Shown: one piece after another, positions 40,827 to 49,425 of the stretch
How the letters are laid out: the number at the start of each line of letters is the position of its first letter
Numbering within the stretch: position 1 is the first letter of the stretch
Source of the DNA: an uncultured Clostridia bacterium
GTDB taxonomy: Bacteria; Bacillota; Clostridia; Christensenellales; Aristaeellaceae
Length of the DNA stretch: 51,643 bases
Direction: 5' to 3'
NCBI GenBank assembly: GCA_934630975.1
Contig: CAKTXH010000003.1
Coordinates: 1 to 51,643, forward strand
The notes under the pieces: model-generated
Databases searched by the model: none
What the model was told of the DNA's origin: nothing
Seen by the model: only the letters and a program-made list of their open reading frames with translations
Position numbers and translations under genes: made by a program

Positions 40827-41594
40827 TCAGGCCAGCGCCGCCGCGGCGATATTCAGCAGCGAGGTGAACAGGCTCAGCCGCAGCAAAATCGTGCTCAAGC
40901 CGCTTTGGCCGCGCCTGATGGCGGGCCAGAGCGCCAGCAGCGCGCCGACGACCGCGCCCGGAAGCAGCCAGAGCATCACGTCCGCATCCGGCAGAACCAG
41001 CCGCGCGCGAATCAGCAGCACGATCAATTTGCCGACCATCGCGAAGAGCGCAACCGTCAGCGCGGCAAACGCGCCTTCGTCATCCTCCGCACTGAACAGG
41101 AGGAAATAGAGTGTCAGGGTCAGCGGTTCCGCGCCGAAGGAGAGGAATGAGCCGAGCAGCCCGACGAGCAGCGCGACGGGAAAGCTCAGCTGCCGCGAAA
41201 GATTCATCGGCGCGACCGTGTGTCTCAGCGGGCCGAAGTAGAGCGACGGCAGCGCGATGAGCGTGAACAGCAGCGCGTTTTGCAGCAGCACGGCGGATTC
41301 GCGCGTGATCATGGCGAAAAAGCGCGCACTTGCCAAGTCGCCCAGAACGCCGCCCAGCGCCGCGCCGACCGCCAGCAGCAGCAGCTCGTCCGGGTGCAGC
41401 GGGAGGGCGTGATTCAGCGCGAAAAACGCTGCCACCAGCGCCGCGCAAAGCGTCGCCATCGTGCAGAGCGCCGCGACGGAGGCGGGCGCGAGCGGCGAAA
41501 CCGCATCCAGCAGGGGACGCAGCAGCGTCGTCGCGCCGATGCCGGAGAGCAGGCCGAAAAACGCGCTGACGCCGCTTAAAATCAGGTAAATCAT
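40827..41594 (-). CDS. TSUP (TauE/SafE) family membrane permease
   Basis: 255 residues with about seven membrane segments. The N-terminal LSGVSAFFGLLSGIGATTLL and the repeated second half starting LSFPVALLVGLLGSFLSFGA are the inverted-repeat pattern of TSUP transporters (sulfite/sulfonate/organosulfur or other anion export). The start overlaps the enolase stop by four bases (41591-41594), so translation depends on enolase. That pairing is unusual, and the transported compound is not predictable. Confidence 0.8.
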   Translation of the reverse strand: MIYLILSGVSAFFGLLSGIGATTLLRPLLDAVSPLAPASVAALCTMATLCAALVAAFFALNHALPLHPDELLLLAVGAALGGVLGDLASARFFAMITRESAVLLQNALLFTLIALPSLYFGPLRHTVAPMNLSRQLSFPVALLVGLLGSFLSFGAEPLTLTLYFLLFSAEDDEGAFAALTVALFAMVGKLIVLLIRARLVLPDADVMLWLLPGAVVGALLALWPAIRRGQSGLSTILLRLSLFTSLLNIAAAALA

Positions 41595-42865
41595 AGGCGG
41601 AGTTCGTCCAGTTTGGCCGCATGCCCGAGCGCGTCCTCGATGCGAAGCAGGCGGTTATATTTGCTCACGCGTTCGCTTCGGCAGGGCGCGCCCGTCTTGA
41701 TCTGCCCCGCGCCGAGCGCCACGGCGAGGTCGGCGATGGTCGTGTCCTCCGTCTCGCCCGAGCGGTGGGACATGATGGTGCGGTAGCCGCTCCTGTGCGC
41801 CAGCGAAAGCGCCTGCATGGTCTCCGTCAGCGTGCCGATCTGGTTCGGCTTGAGCAGAATCGCGTTCGCGCAGCCCATCAAAATGCCGCGCTGCAAGCGC
41901 TCGGTGTTCGTCACGAAGAGATCGTCGCCGACGAGCTGGCACCGGCTGCCCAGCTCCCGCGTCAGCGCCTGCCACGCGGGCCAATCCTCCTCGCCCAGCG
42001 GATCTTCGATGGAGCGAATGGGATATTGTTCGCACAGGCCGCGCCAATGCTCTGTCAGCTCGTGCGCGGTGAAACTGCGCCCCGATTTGGGCAGCACATA
42101 GCGCCCCTTCTGCTCCCACTCGCTGGCGGCTGCGTCCAGCGCGAGGGCGATATCCGTGCCCGGCGTGTAGCCCGCGCGGGAGATGGCGTCCAGAATGAGG
42201 TCGAGCGCCTGCTTTTCCTCGGAAATCTCCGGCGCAAAACCGCCTTCGTCGCCCACGCCCGTGGAAAGCCCCTTCTTTTTGAGCAGCGCCGCCAGCGCGT
42301 GATAGATTTCCGCGCCCATCCGCAGCGCCGAACGGAAATCCTTCGCGCCGACGGGCACGATCATGAATTCCTGCACATCCAGCCCGTTGCCCGCGTGCAC
42401 GCCGCCGTTGAGGATGTTCATCATCGGCATGGGCATCAGGTGCGCCTGGGTGCCGCCCAGAAAGCGGAAAAGCGCCATGCCCTGCGCGCAGGCCGCCGCT
42501 TTGGCGCAGGCCATCGACACGGCCAGCGTCGCATTTGCGCCGAGCACGGATTTGTTTTTCGTGCCGTCCAGCGCTATGAGCGCCTGATCGACGGCGAACA
42601 GGTTATCCGCGTCCATGCCGCGCAGGGCGTTGTGGATCGCGCCGGAGATGTTTTTGCAGGCTTGCAGCACGCTTTTGCCGCCGTAGAGCTGCATGTCGCC
42701 GTCGCGCAGTTCCACCGCTTCGTATTTGCCCGTGGATGCGCCGCTGGGCGCGATGGCCGTGCAGACCACGCCGCTGGAGAGCTGCACCTCCGCCTCGACA
42801 GTCGGGTTTCCGCGCGAATCGAGCACCTGCCGCCCGATCACGCCGACGATTTCCGTTTTGCTCAT
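41591..42865 (-). CDS. eno: Enolase
   Basis: 424 residues, near the usual 430. It converts 2-phosphoglycerate to phosphoenolpyruvate in glycolysis. The N-terminus has GRQVLDSRGNPTVEAEVQL, the substrate loop SGASTGKYEAVELRD, and then MPMPMMNILNGGVHAGNGLD. The catalytic end has SIEDPLGEEDW, LVGDDLFVTN, the Lys of LLKPNQIGTLTE and SHRSGETEDTTIADLAVALG. A GGGAGG ribosome site precedes the start. No neighbouring glycolytic genes are present; a family-B repeat lies directly upstream. Confidence 0.96.
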   Translation of the reverse strand: MSKTEIVGVIGRQVLDSRGNPTVEAEVQLSSGVVCTAIAPSGASTGKYEAVELRDGDMQLYGGKSVLQACKNISGAIHNALRGMDADNLFAVDQALIALDGTKNKSVLGANATLAVSMACAKAAACAQGMALFRFLGGTQAHLMPMPMMNILNGGVHAGNGLDVQEFMIVPVGAKDFRSALRMGAEIYHALAALLKKKGLSTGVGDEGGFAPEISEEKQALDLILDAISRAGYTPGTDIALALDAAASEWEQKGRYVLPKSGRSFTAHELTEHWRGLCEQYPIRSIEDPLGEEDWPAWQALTRELGSRCQLVGDDLFVTNTERLQRGILMGCANAILLKPNQIGTLTETMQALSLAHRSGYRTIMSHRSGETEDTTIADLAVALGAGQIKTGAPCRSERVSKYNRLLRIEDALGHAAKLDELRL

Positions 42866-42892
42866 GATGATGCCTCCCGATATTCGGTTGAA

Positions 42893-42968
42893 TCACCCTT
42901 CCACCATCTGCGGATGGTCCCCCTCCCCTTTTAAGGGGAGGGGAACCGCGTGAGCGGTGGAAGGGTGA
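42893..42968. repeat. Complete family B element with perfect terminal inverted repeats
   Basis: 76 bases: TCACCCTTCCACC at one end and GGTGGAAGGGTGA at the other, inner ATCTGCGGAT and CCGCGTGAGCGG stems, and a central CCCTCCCCTTTTAAGGGGAG palindrome. The whole unit folds as one cruciform and is the intact form of the halves seen near 30843 and 35261. Confidence 0.82.
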
Positions 42969-43023
42969 TGACACGAAAACTTCATTGCAAATCTATCTTG
43001 AACATGATGAATTGCGATTATGC

Positions 43024-43052
43024 AAAAAAGGCGCCTGCGTAAAGCAAGCGCC
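43024..43052 (-). terminator. Terminator of the four-SH3 gene
   Basis: On the minus strand GGCGCTTGC (43052-43044) pairs with GCAGGCGCC (43038-43030, one wobble), followed by T6. Confidence 0.82.
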
Positions 43053-43076
43053 CTTTGAGGGAGGAGAGGGAGAGAA

Positions 43077-43982
43077 TCAGAACTTGAGGAACCAGGTGGA
43101 AATGTAGCCGGTCTGGCCGTTGACTTCAACCTTCGTCCAGTCGGTCGTCTTTTCCAACACCTTGACCGTCGTGCCGACCGGAACCGTGGCGATCACGGAG
43201 GCGGACAGGCTCGCGCGGCTGCGGAAATTGACATAGCTGCCGCCGTTGGCGTTGAACACGCGCGCGGTGCCGCTGTGAATGTCGCTGGTGACCTTCAGAT
43301 ACTTGGCCATCATGTAGCCGGTCTTGCCGTCCACGCTGACCTTGTACCAGTCGCCCTGCCGCGCGAGCAGGGTCACGGCCTTGCCGTTGCGGTAGTAGCC
43401 CAGCGATTCGCTGCTGACGCTGGCTTCGCGGCGCAGGAAAAGCACCTGCGTGTCGCGCGGGTTGTTGACGACGGCGGTTCCGGTCGCCGGGGTCGCGGCG
43501 GAAGAGCCGCTGCTCACGGCCTTGCCGGAGAGCCACTGGCTCTGCATGTAGCCGGTCTTGCCGTCCACGCTGACCTTGCTCCAATCGCCGTTGGTGGCCA
43601 GCACGTTCACCTTCGTGCCGCGCGGGTACGAACCGAGGATTTCGCCGTTCGGCTCGGCGCGCAGGTTCAGGCCGCGGCTGTTCGTCTTGACGTAGGCGGT
43701 GGCGTTGGTCGCGCCCTCGCTGCCCAGGTACTTGGCGTACATGTAGCCGCTCTGGCCGCCGACGTCCACGCTCGCCCAGTCGCCGTTGACGCCCTTGACG
43801 AGCACCTCGGTGCCCCAGCCGTATTTGCCCAGAATGGCGGAAGATGCGCTCTCCTCGGCGCGCAGGTTCAGCGTGCCGCAGGTGATGACGCGGGTTTCGT
43901 TTTCGGCGAAGGCCGCCAGCGGGGCGACCATCGCCATGCTCAGCATTGCGGCGCAAGCCGCCTTTTTCTTGCCGGTAAACAT
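43077..43982 (-). CDS. Secreted protein made of four bacterial SH3 domains
   Basis: 301 residues. Signal peptide 1-26 (GKKKAACAAMLSMAMVAPLA, cleavage after AFA). Four SH3_3 repeats follow at about 30-88, 95-152, 172-230 and 240-300, each with an LNLRAE/VNFRSR-type opening and a W-x-K/S-V...G.TGYM/I ending. The linker between 152 and 172 is Ser/Ala/Thr-rich. There is no amidase or other enzyme domain, so it is probably a wall-binding or adaptor protein. The AAGGAGG ribosome site is clear. A strong hairpin leader (44008-44041) precedes it. Confidence 0.87.
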   Translation of the reverse strand: MFTGKKKAACAAMLSMAMVAPLAAFAENETRVITCGTLNLRAEESASSAILGKYGWGTEVLVKGVNGDWASVDVGGQSGYMYAKYLGSEGATNATAYVKTNSRGLNLRAEPNGEILGSYPRGTKVNVLATNGDWSKVSVDGKTGYMQSQWLSGKAVSSGSSAATPATGTAVVNNPRDTQVLFLRREASVSSESLGYYRNGKAVTLLARQGDWYKVSVDGKTGYMMAKYLKVTSDIHSGTARVFNANGGSYVNFRSRASLSASVIATVPVGTTVKVLEKTTDWTKVEVNGQTGYISTWFLKF

Positions 43983-44007
43983 ATAGGAAGTCCTCCTTTG
44001 TCATTGC

Positions 44008-44062
44008 GAAGGCGCTCAAGCGGCCGCTCTTGACCGCCTTCTGCATATCTGACGAAGAAGGC
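44008..44062 (-). promoter_or_regulatory. Leader hairpin and shared upstream element of the four-SH3 gene
   Basis: GAAGGCG (44041-44035) pairs with CGCCTTC (44014-44008), with an inner CAAG/CTTG and a GCGGCCGC core. Directly before it is TTCGTCAGATATGCAGAAGG, which resembles elements before the other SH3 genes (595-616 and 12663-12683). The 43983-44321 gap otherwise holds only A/T-rich sequence and a family-C repeat. Confidence 0.45.
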
Positions 44063-44267
44063 AATTCTTTTATTGCAACATCATCGTTTCCAAGTTCTGG
44101 AAAGGATAAGGGAGAACAGAAAAAAGCAAGCAATATCAGAAAAAACGGGGGAGAAAAAGGCGTGACGCGCTCAAATGGAAGATATTGGCATGCGTGAGCA
44201 AAAGGCTCCCGCCTGGAGGAAGTTGCAGACTGGAAACAAAAAGCTAAGTTTGCTTATGTCAACAAGC

Positions 44268-44319
44268 TGAGGCTTCCTCTTAGAGGGAGCTGGCACGCCG
44301 ATAGGCGTGTCTGAAGGCG
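44268..44319. repeat. Double-palindrome repeat (family C, copy 3)
   Basis: GGCTTCCTCTTAGAGGGAGC, then GGCACGCCGATAGGCGTGTC and TGAAGGCG, in the same order as copy 2 with a different inner stem. It abuts the 3' end of the aminotransferase remnant. Confidence 0.72.
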
Positions 44320-44321
44320 TT

Positions 44322-44729
44322 TTACAGCGTATCCAGCGTCTGCGAAATTGCGGCCAATCCGGCTTTCAATTCGTCTGCGCCGCAGGCATAGCCGATGCGC
44401 GCGCAACCCTCGAGTTCAAAGCATGCGCCGGGGGTGAGCAGCGCGCCGGTCTGCGCGAGCAGCTTTTCGCAGAAGGCGTAGGAAGGCATCGGGCTGTCGT
44501 AAAACAGCAGCGCAATCGTGCCCGCCTGCGGGCGGACGAAGTGGACGCGCTTTTCTTTGCCCACCCAGTCGGTCAGGATGGCCAGATTTTCGCGAACGAT
44601 GCCCCGGTTGCGCGCCAGCAGCGCGTGGCTGTGGCGCAGGGCGAGGGAGGCGACGGCCTCGTCGAACATGCCGCAGCTGATCAGGCTGTAATCGCGGCGG
44701 GAGAGGCAGGCGTTGATGAAATCCCCCAA
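44322..44729 (-). pseudogene. C-terminal remnant of a PLP-dependent aminotransferase
   Basis: 135 residues matching only the last third of a class I/II aminotransferase: FINACLSRRDYSLISCGMFD, then ALRHSHALLARNRGIVRENL, VRPQAGTIALLFY, FCEKLLAQTGALLTPGACFE and GCARIGYACGADELKAGLAA. The PLP-binding Lys and the N-terminal two thirds are missing. The only start, TTG at 44729, lies in a repeat and has no ribosome site. The break falls exactly where a degenerate family-A repeat begins (44718-44760), so a deletion between repeats probably removed the rest. It is 24 bases downstream of the pseudouridine synthase gene and not likely to be functional. Confidence 0.82.
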
Positions 44730-44760
44730 ACGGGTTTGGGCGGCAACCCAACGTTATCCC
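44718..44760. repeat. Degenerate family A repeat at the pseudogene boundary
   Basis: GAAATCCC, CCCAAACGGGTTTGGG (44725-44740), then CGGCAACCCAACGTTATCCC. It has the same flanks (GAAATCC and AACGTT-TCCC) as the intact copy at 28541-28600, but the stems are shortened. It supplies the stop codon of the rluA-type gene. Confidence 0.6.
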
Positions 44761-45638
44761 TGTAAAATGTCAACCGCAAAATCCGGCTCGCAGCGAATTT
44801 CGAGCGGCTTCCCTGTGATAGGGTGAATCAGCGAAAGCTGAACCGCGCTGAGCTGGTGATACGGCGCGCGGTACTTCGCGGCACATTCGATGGATTCTGC
44901 CGTTTGATAGCGCGTATCGCCGAGCAGCGGGTGGCCGATGTGCGCCATATGCACGCGAAGCTGATGCGTGCGCCCGGTGAGAGGGAAAAGCCGAACCAGC
45001 GAAACGCCGACATAAACCGCCTCGACACGGTAGCGCGTCACGGCGCGCTGGCCGCCCGGCAGAACCGCACGGGTGAAGCTGTCCGGCGCGACGCGGTCAA
45101 TCGGCGCGTCGATTTCGCCTTCCGGCTCGGCCAAAGCGCCGCAGACCAGCGCGAGGTATTCCTTGTGAAAGGTATCCGCCTGCATCTGCCGCTGGATGTG
45201 CGCCTGCGCGTAGGGCAGCTTGGCGAAAAGCACGATGCCCGTCGTCTCCGCATCCAGCCGATGAACGGGGTGCGCGCCGCCGTGCAGATAGCTTTGCACA
45301 CGCCCTTCCAGCGTGTCCGCGCCGCGCGGGGCGGACGGGGAGGGATGCACCTGCAAGGGCGCGGGCTTGCGCACGGCCAGCAGCGCGTCGTCTTCATAGA
45401 GCACATCCACGTCGGCGGATGCTGAAAAAACCGTCGGCATGTCGTACTCGGCCAGCGGAACGCAGACCGTTCTGCCCGCGCCGACGCGCTGGTTGGCGAA
45501 AAACGGCGCGCCGTCCACCGTCAAGCCCAGCCGCTTGGCCTCCCGCGCCTCCCTTGCGGAAAGCGAGAGCGGCCCGCGCAGGAGTTGATCGAGGGTCAGC
45601 GCGCCGTCGGATTCGGTTGTGATGTACGAAAGGAACAT
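44754..45638 (-). CDS. RluA-family pseudouridine synthase
   Basis: 294 residues. The catalytic motif is VHRLDAETTGIVLFAK with Asp129. LYEDDALLAVRKPAPLQVHP precedes it, and RLFPLTGRTHQLRVHMAHIG follows, as in RluA/RluD/YtzG-type enzymes. It isomerises uridine to pseudouridine in rRNA or tRNA; the site is unknown. An S4-like segment (LDQLLRGPLSLSAREAREAK) is present at the N-terminus. The start overlaps the ATPase stop by one base, so it is in the transporter operon. The last codons run into a repeat, so the native C-terminus may have been replaced. Confidence 0.9.
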   Translation of the reverse strand: MFLSYITTESDGALTLDQLLRGPLSLSAREAREAKRLGLTVDGAPFFANQRVGAGRTVCVPLAEYDMPTVFSASADVDVLYEDDALLAVRKPAPLQVHPSPSAPRGADTLEGRVQSYLHGGAHPVHRLDAETTGIVLFAKLPYAQAHIQRQMQADTFHKEYLALVCGALAEPEGEIDAPIDRVAPDSFTRAVLPGGQRAVTRYRVEAVYVGVSLVRLFPLTGRTHQLRVHMAHIGHPLLGDTRYQTAESIECAAKYRAPYHQLSAVQLSLIHPITGKPLEIRCEPDFAVDILQG

Positions 45639-46390
45639 TACAGAACCTTGCTCAGGAAGTCCTGCGTGCGCGGGTTCTGCGGATGGTCGAACACCTGATG
45701 CGGGTCGCCCTGCTCCATGATGATGCCCTCATCCATGAACAGCACGCGGTTGCAGACCTCGCGCGCGAAGCCCATTTCGTGGGTGACGATCACGCAGGTC
45801 ATGTTGTTTTTCGCCAGCGACTTGATCACCTCGAGCACCTCGCCGACCATTTCCGGGTCAAGGGCGCTGGTCGGTTCGTCAAAGAGCATGACTTCCGGCT
45901 CCATCGCCAGCGCGCGCACGATGGCCAGGCGCTGCTTCTGGCCGCCGGAGAGGCGGGAAGGCTTGTTGTCGCGCTTGTCGGAAAGGCCGACGCGGGCGAG
46001 CAGGGATTCCGCCTTGGCGACGGCCTCGTCCTTGCTCATCTTGCCCAGCAGAACGGGCGCGAGGGTGATGTTGTCGATCACGGACATATGCGGGAAGATG
46101 TTGAAATGCTGGAAGACCATGCCCATCTTCTGGCGGTGCCGGTCGATATTGACGCTCTTATCCGCAATATCCACGCCGTCAAACCAGATGTGGCCGCTGG
46201 TCGGCTCTTCAAGCCGGTTAAGACAGCGCAGGAAGGTCGATTTGCCCGAGCCGGACGGGCCGATCAGCGAGACGACCTCGCCCTTATGGATGGTTTCGGT
46301 GATGCCGCTCAGCACTTTCAAATTGCCGAAGCTCTTGTGCAAATCCTCGACGCGGATCAGCTCGGGCGCGTTTTCAAACGAATCAGTCAT
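45638..46390 (-). CDS. Polar amino-acid ABC transporter, ATP-binding protein (second system)
   Basis: 250 residues. Walker A GPSGSGKST (44-52), Q-loop VFQHFNIFPHM, signature LSGGQKQRLAIVRALAM, Walker B VMLFDEPTSALDPEM and the switch His in VIVTHEMGFA are intact. It is clearly homologous to the ATPase at 21843-22586. It begins 8 bases inside the permease gene. The binding protein for this system is most likely the divergent gene at 49624-50388, which has no permease of its own. Confidence 0.94.
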   Translation of the reverse strand: MTDSFENAPELIRVEDLHKSFGNLKVLSGITETIHKGEVVSLIGPSGSGKSTFLRCLNRLEEPTSGHIWFDGVDIADKSVNIDRHRQKMGMVFQHFNIFPHMSVIDNITLAPVLLGKMSKDEAVAKAESLLARVGLSDKRDNKPSRLSGGQKQRLAIVRALAMEPEVMLFDEPTSALDPEMVGEVLEVIKSLAKNNMTCVIVTHEMGFAREVCNRVLFMDEGIIMEQGDPHQVFDHPQNPRTQDFLSKVL

Positions 46391-47051
46391 CGCTCTTCAG
46401 CCTCCTTTCAAGAACGGTAATCAGCTTGCTCATGGTGAAGGTCACGACGAAGTAGATCACGCCGATGATGATCAGCGGCTCGATAACGAGGTAGGTCTTG
46501 CCGGAGATCGTCTGGTACTGGGTCATCAGGTCGCCGACGTAGAACGTCGAGGCCAGCGACGTTTCCTTCGTCACCGCGACGAACTCGTTGCACATCGCGG
46601 GCAGCACGTTCTTAAAGGCCTGCGGCAGGATGATGCGCATCATCGTCTGGCGGGAGGAAAGACCCAGCGAACGCGCCGCCTCGGTCTGACCGCGGTCGAT
46701 GGATTGAATACCCGAGCGGAAAACCTCGGACATGTACGCGCCGGAGTTGATGACCAGCGCCACGGCGATGCAGGTGAATTTGGAAAGCTTGAGCGCCGGG
46801 AGAATATCCGGCAGCAGGAAATAGAAGAAATAAAGCTGGAGCAGCAGCGGCGTGTCGCGGATGACCTCGGTGTAGACGGTCGCGATGCTGCGCAGCACCT
46901 TTGACTTGCTCAGGCGCATGATGGCGACCAGCGCGCCGATCACGCAGCCGATAGCTACGGAAATCAGCGCCAGCAGCAGTGTTGTGCCAAGGCCGTTCAG
47001 AAAGTTCATGCCGTATTTTTGCAGCAGCTTCGTGATGTTCTGAAGCAGCAA
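46383..47051 (-). CDS. Polar amino-acid ABC transporter, permease (second system)
   Basis: 222 residues from TTG 47051, which has AAGGAGG seven bases upstream. A longer frame reaches 47192 into the previous gene and is rejected. Membrane domain of the HisMQ type: VAIGCVIGALVAIMRLSKS, VIRDTPLLLQLYFFYFLLPD, then the EAA loop RGQTEAARSLGLSSRQTMMR and IILPQAFKNVLPAMCNEFVA. It is close in design to the permease at 21188-21856. It lies 43 bases after the GldA-like gene and overlaps the ATPase. Confidence 0.92.
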   Translation of the reverse strand: MLLQNITKLLQKYGMNFLNGLGTTLLLALISVAIGCVIGALVAIMRLSKSKVLRSIATVYTEVIRDTPLLLQLYFFYFLLPDILPALKLSKFTCIAVALVINSGAYMSEVFRSGIQSIDRGQTEAARSLGLSSRQTMMRIILPQAFKNVLPAMCNEFVAVTKETSLASTFYVGDLMTQYQTISGKTYLVIEPLIIIGVIYFVVTFTMSKLITVLERRLKSDD

Positions 47052-47094
47052 GGGAATCCCTCCTTCTTGTGATTGCGGGGTGAGTAAAAAAGCG

Positions 47095-48183
47095 TCAGAG
47101 TGTTTCAACGCGCCGCATGGCGTTAAGCACCATGTCCTGCGTGACGGGGTAGGGGATATGCGCCATATCCGGCCCGGTCGTGGCTTCGACAAGCGCGTCG
47201 TGCAGCGCGGCCTTATCCAGCGGCACGTTCATTTCGGCAAGCGTCACCGGCGTGCCCAGCGAAACGAGGAACGCGCGCAGCTCGCGCGCCCTGTCCATCT
47301 GCCCATCCAGCGCGAGCTGAACCAGCGCACCGTAAGCGACCAGATCGCCGTGCAGGTCGTCCCGCTCGACGTGCTCAAAGTGCTGGAGACCATAGCAGAC
47401 CGCATGCGCCAGCGCGCAGTTGTAGTTGTCATCCGCCATCAGCGAGACCAGCCCCGCCGAGAGGATAACGCTCCGGGCGCACATTTCCATCGCCGGGCCG
47501 GCTTCGTGGCGCTCCACCTCGTCAAGCGCCTGACGGCCGAATTTCACGATCGGGTCGTAGCAGGTGCTTGACAGGCTCACACCGATGGCGGACATATGAT
47601 CCAGCGCCCCGCCCAGCTCGTCGCCCCGCGCGCTGAACGTCGATTCCAGATACTTGGCCAGCGTGTCGCCCATGCCTGCGCGGAAGAACCGCGCCGGGGC
47701 GTTGGCCGCCAGATTCAGGTCGATCAGCGTGAGCGCGGGCGGCGCGTCATAAAAGAGGAAGCGGTCAAACGGCCCGTCCTCGCGATAGACGACGGAGAGC
47801 GCGGTAATCGGCGCGCAGTTGGAAACCAGCGTCGGCAGGCTGACCAGCGGAATTCCCAGCTGATGGGCCACGCCTTTTGCGGTGTCGATGGCCTTGCCGC
47901 CGCCCATGCCGACCAGAAAATCCGGCTGCATCGGCGCGATTTCGGCGGAAAGCCTGTCCATCGCCGCCTGTGTGCATGCGCCGCCGAAAGGGAGAGCGCA
48001 CAGCATCCGCATGCCGCTGCCCGCCAGCCCTTCTTTGAGGGAAGGCAGACCCTTTTCCATCGCCGTATGGCCGCCGACGAGCGCAAAGCGCGCGCCGAAG
48101 TCCTTGCAAAGCTCGGGAAAGCGCTTGTATACGCCGCGCCCAAAGCAGAAGCGCGGCAGGGTAACCACGTCGGTCAGATACAT
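47095..48183 (-). CDS. Iron-containing alcohol/glycerol dehydrogenase family protein (GldA-like)
   Basis: 362 residues. The NAD(P)-binding loop GMGGGKAIDTAKGVA lies at 92-106. Metal ligands match GldA: D173 (RAGMGDTLAKYLE), H260 (NCALAHAVCYGL) and H278 (DDLHGDLVAYG). The family oxidises polyols or hydroxy compounds, or acts on phosphorylated sugars; the substrate is not clear, and the association with an aminotransferase and an amino-acid transporter suggests an amino-acid-derived keto/hydroxy acid or aldehyde. The start lies 1 base after the aminotransferase stop, so the two are coupled. Confidence 0.87.
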   Translation of the reverse strand: MYLTDVVTLPRFCFGRGVYKRFPELCKDFGARFALVGGHTAMEKGLPSLKEGLAGSGMRMLCALPFGGACTQAAMDRLSAEIAPMQPDFLVGMGGGKAIDTAKGVAHQLGIPLVSLPTLVSNCAPITALSVVYREDGPFDRFLFYDAPPALTLIDLNLAANAPARFFRAGMGDTLAKYLESTFSARGDELGGALDHMSAIGVSLSSTCYDPIVKFGRQALDEVERHEAGPAMEMCARSVILSAGLVSLMADDNYNCALAHAVCYGLQHFEHVERDDLHGDLVAYGALVQLALDGQMDRARELRAFLVSLGTPVTLAEMNVPLDKAALHDALVEATTGPDMAHIPYPVTQDMVLNAMRRVETL

Positions 48184-48184
48184 A

Positions 48185-49363
48185 TTACACCAGCCTCGGC
48201 AGCTTGGCCAGACGCTCCAGCGCCTCGTTCAGCGTCTCCTCGCTGCGGGCGAAGTGCAGGCGGATCAAATGGTTGACCGGCTCGCGGAAGAAGCTCGAGC
48301 CAGGCACGGCCGCCACGCCGATGGTGCGGATCATCCACTCGCAGAACTCCATGTCGCTCTTGCCGTGGAAGCGCATGCCCGGCTTCTGGAAATCGCTGAT
48401 ATCGACCATCACGAAATAGCTGCCCTGCGGCACGGTATGCTTGAGGCCGATGCGATCCAGCCCGTCGAGGAACACCTGACGCTTGTGGGTATACAGCTCG
48501 GTCAGCCCGTCGTAGTAGCTCTGCGGGAAGTTGAGGCCGACGACCGCCGCCTCCTGAAGCGGCGCGGCCGCGCCGACGGTCAGAAAGTCGTGCACCTTTT
48601 TCGCGCCCTCGATGACGTTTTCCGGCCCAATGAGGTAACCCAGACGCCAGCCGGTGATGGAATACGTCTTGGAGAGGGAGGAGCAGCAGATCACGCGGTC
48701 GGCGATTTCCGGCAGCGCGCCCGCGTAGACATGATGATACGGCGCGAAGACGATGTGCTCGTAAACCTCGTCGGTGATCATGTACGCGTCATACTTGTTG
48801 CACAGGCCGCCAATGAACAGCAGCTCTTCCTTGGTGAAGACCTTGCCGCACGGGTTCGACGGGTTGCAGACGATGATCGCCTTCGGGTGCTGGCGGAACG
48901 CGTCCTCGAGCACGTTGCGGTCAAAGTCGAACGTCGGCGGAACGAGCGGCACGAAGATCGGGTCCGCGCCGGAGAGAATCGCGTCCGCACCGTAGTTTTC
49001 ATAGAACGGGGAGAACACGACCACCTTGTCGCCGGGGTTGCAGACGGTCATCATCGCGCTCATCATGGCTTCGGTGCCGCCGCAGGTGACGAGAATTTCG
49101 GTATCCGGGTTGATTTCGCGGCCATAGGCGCGGCCCTGCTTGCGGGCGAGCGCTTCGCGGAAGTTCTCCGCGCCGAAGGTCACGGAATACTGGTGCGGGC
49201 CTTCATCGGCGACCTCGCGCAGGCGGTCGGTGATCGCCTTGGGCGGCGGAAAATCCGGGAAACCCTGAGAGAGGTTGATGGCGTCCACCTCGTCGCTGAT
49301 GCGGGTCATGCGGCGGATGACGGAATCGGTAAACGTCTGAACGCGATGGCTCAGTTCTGGCAT
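48185..49363 (-). CDS. PLP-dependent aminotransferase, class I/II
   Basis: 392 residues, full-length fold-type I enzyme. The PLP Lys is K232 in SSLSKTYSITGWRLGYL. Also seen are NLSQGFPDFPPPKAITD (near the N-terminus), CNPSNPCGKVF (166-176), the Asp of MITDEVYEHIVF and the carboxylate-binding Arg in HLIRLHFARSE near the C-terminus. Overall it resembles the AspC/kynurenine aminotransferase branch. AAAGGTG precedes the ATG. It is first in a minus-strand operon with the GldA-like dehydrogenase and an amino-acid permease/ATPase, so it may act on the imported amino acid. Confidence 0.92.
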   Translation of the reverse strand: MPELSHRVQTFTDSVIRRMTRISDEVDAINLSQGFPDFPPPKAITDRLREVADEGPHQYSVTFGAENFREALARKQGRAYGREINPDTEILVTCGGTEAMMSAMMTVCNPGDKVVVFSPFYENYGADAILSGADPIFVPLVPPTFDFDRNVLEDAFRQHPKAIIVCNPSNPCGKVFTKEELLFIGGLCNKYDAYMITDEVYEHIVFAPYHHVYAGALPEIADRVICCSSLSKTYSITGWRLGYLIGPENVIEGAKKVHDFLTVGAAAPLQEAAVVGLNFPQSYYDGLTELYTHKRQVFLDGLDRIGLKHTVPQGSYFVMVDISDFQKPGMRFHGKSDMEFCEWMIRTIGVAAVPGSSFFREPVNHLIRLHFARSEETLNEALERLAKLPRLV

Positions 49364-49425
49364 AAATATTCACACCTTTCCAAGTGAGGCAAAACTGCAT
49401 ACTCTTGCGCGAACGCAACGCACAT

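Noticed and set aside
40716..41150. 144-codon plus-strand frame after the GNAT gene
   Set aside because: It spans a terminator and lies antisense to the TSUP permease; composition is Gln/Arg-rich shadow type.
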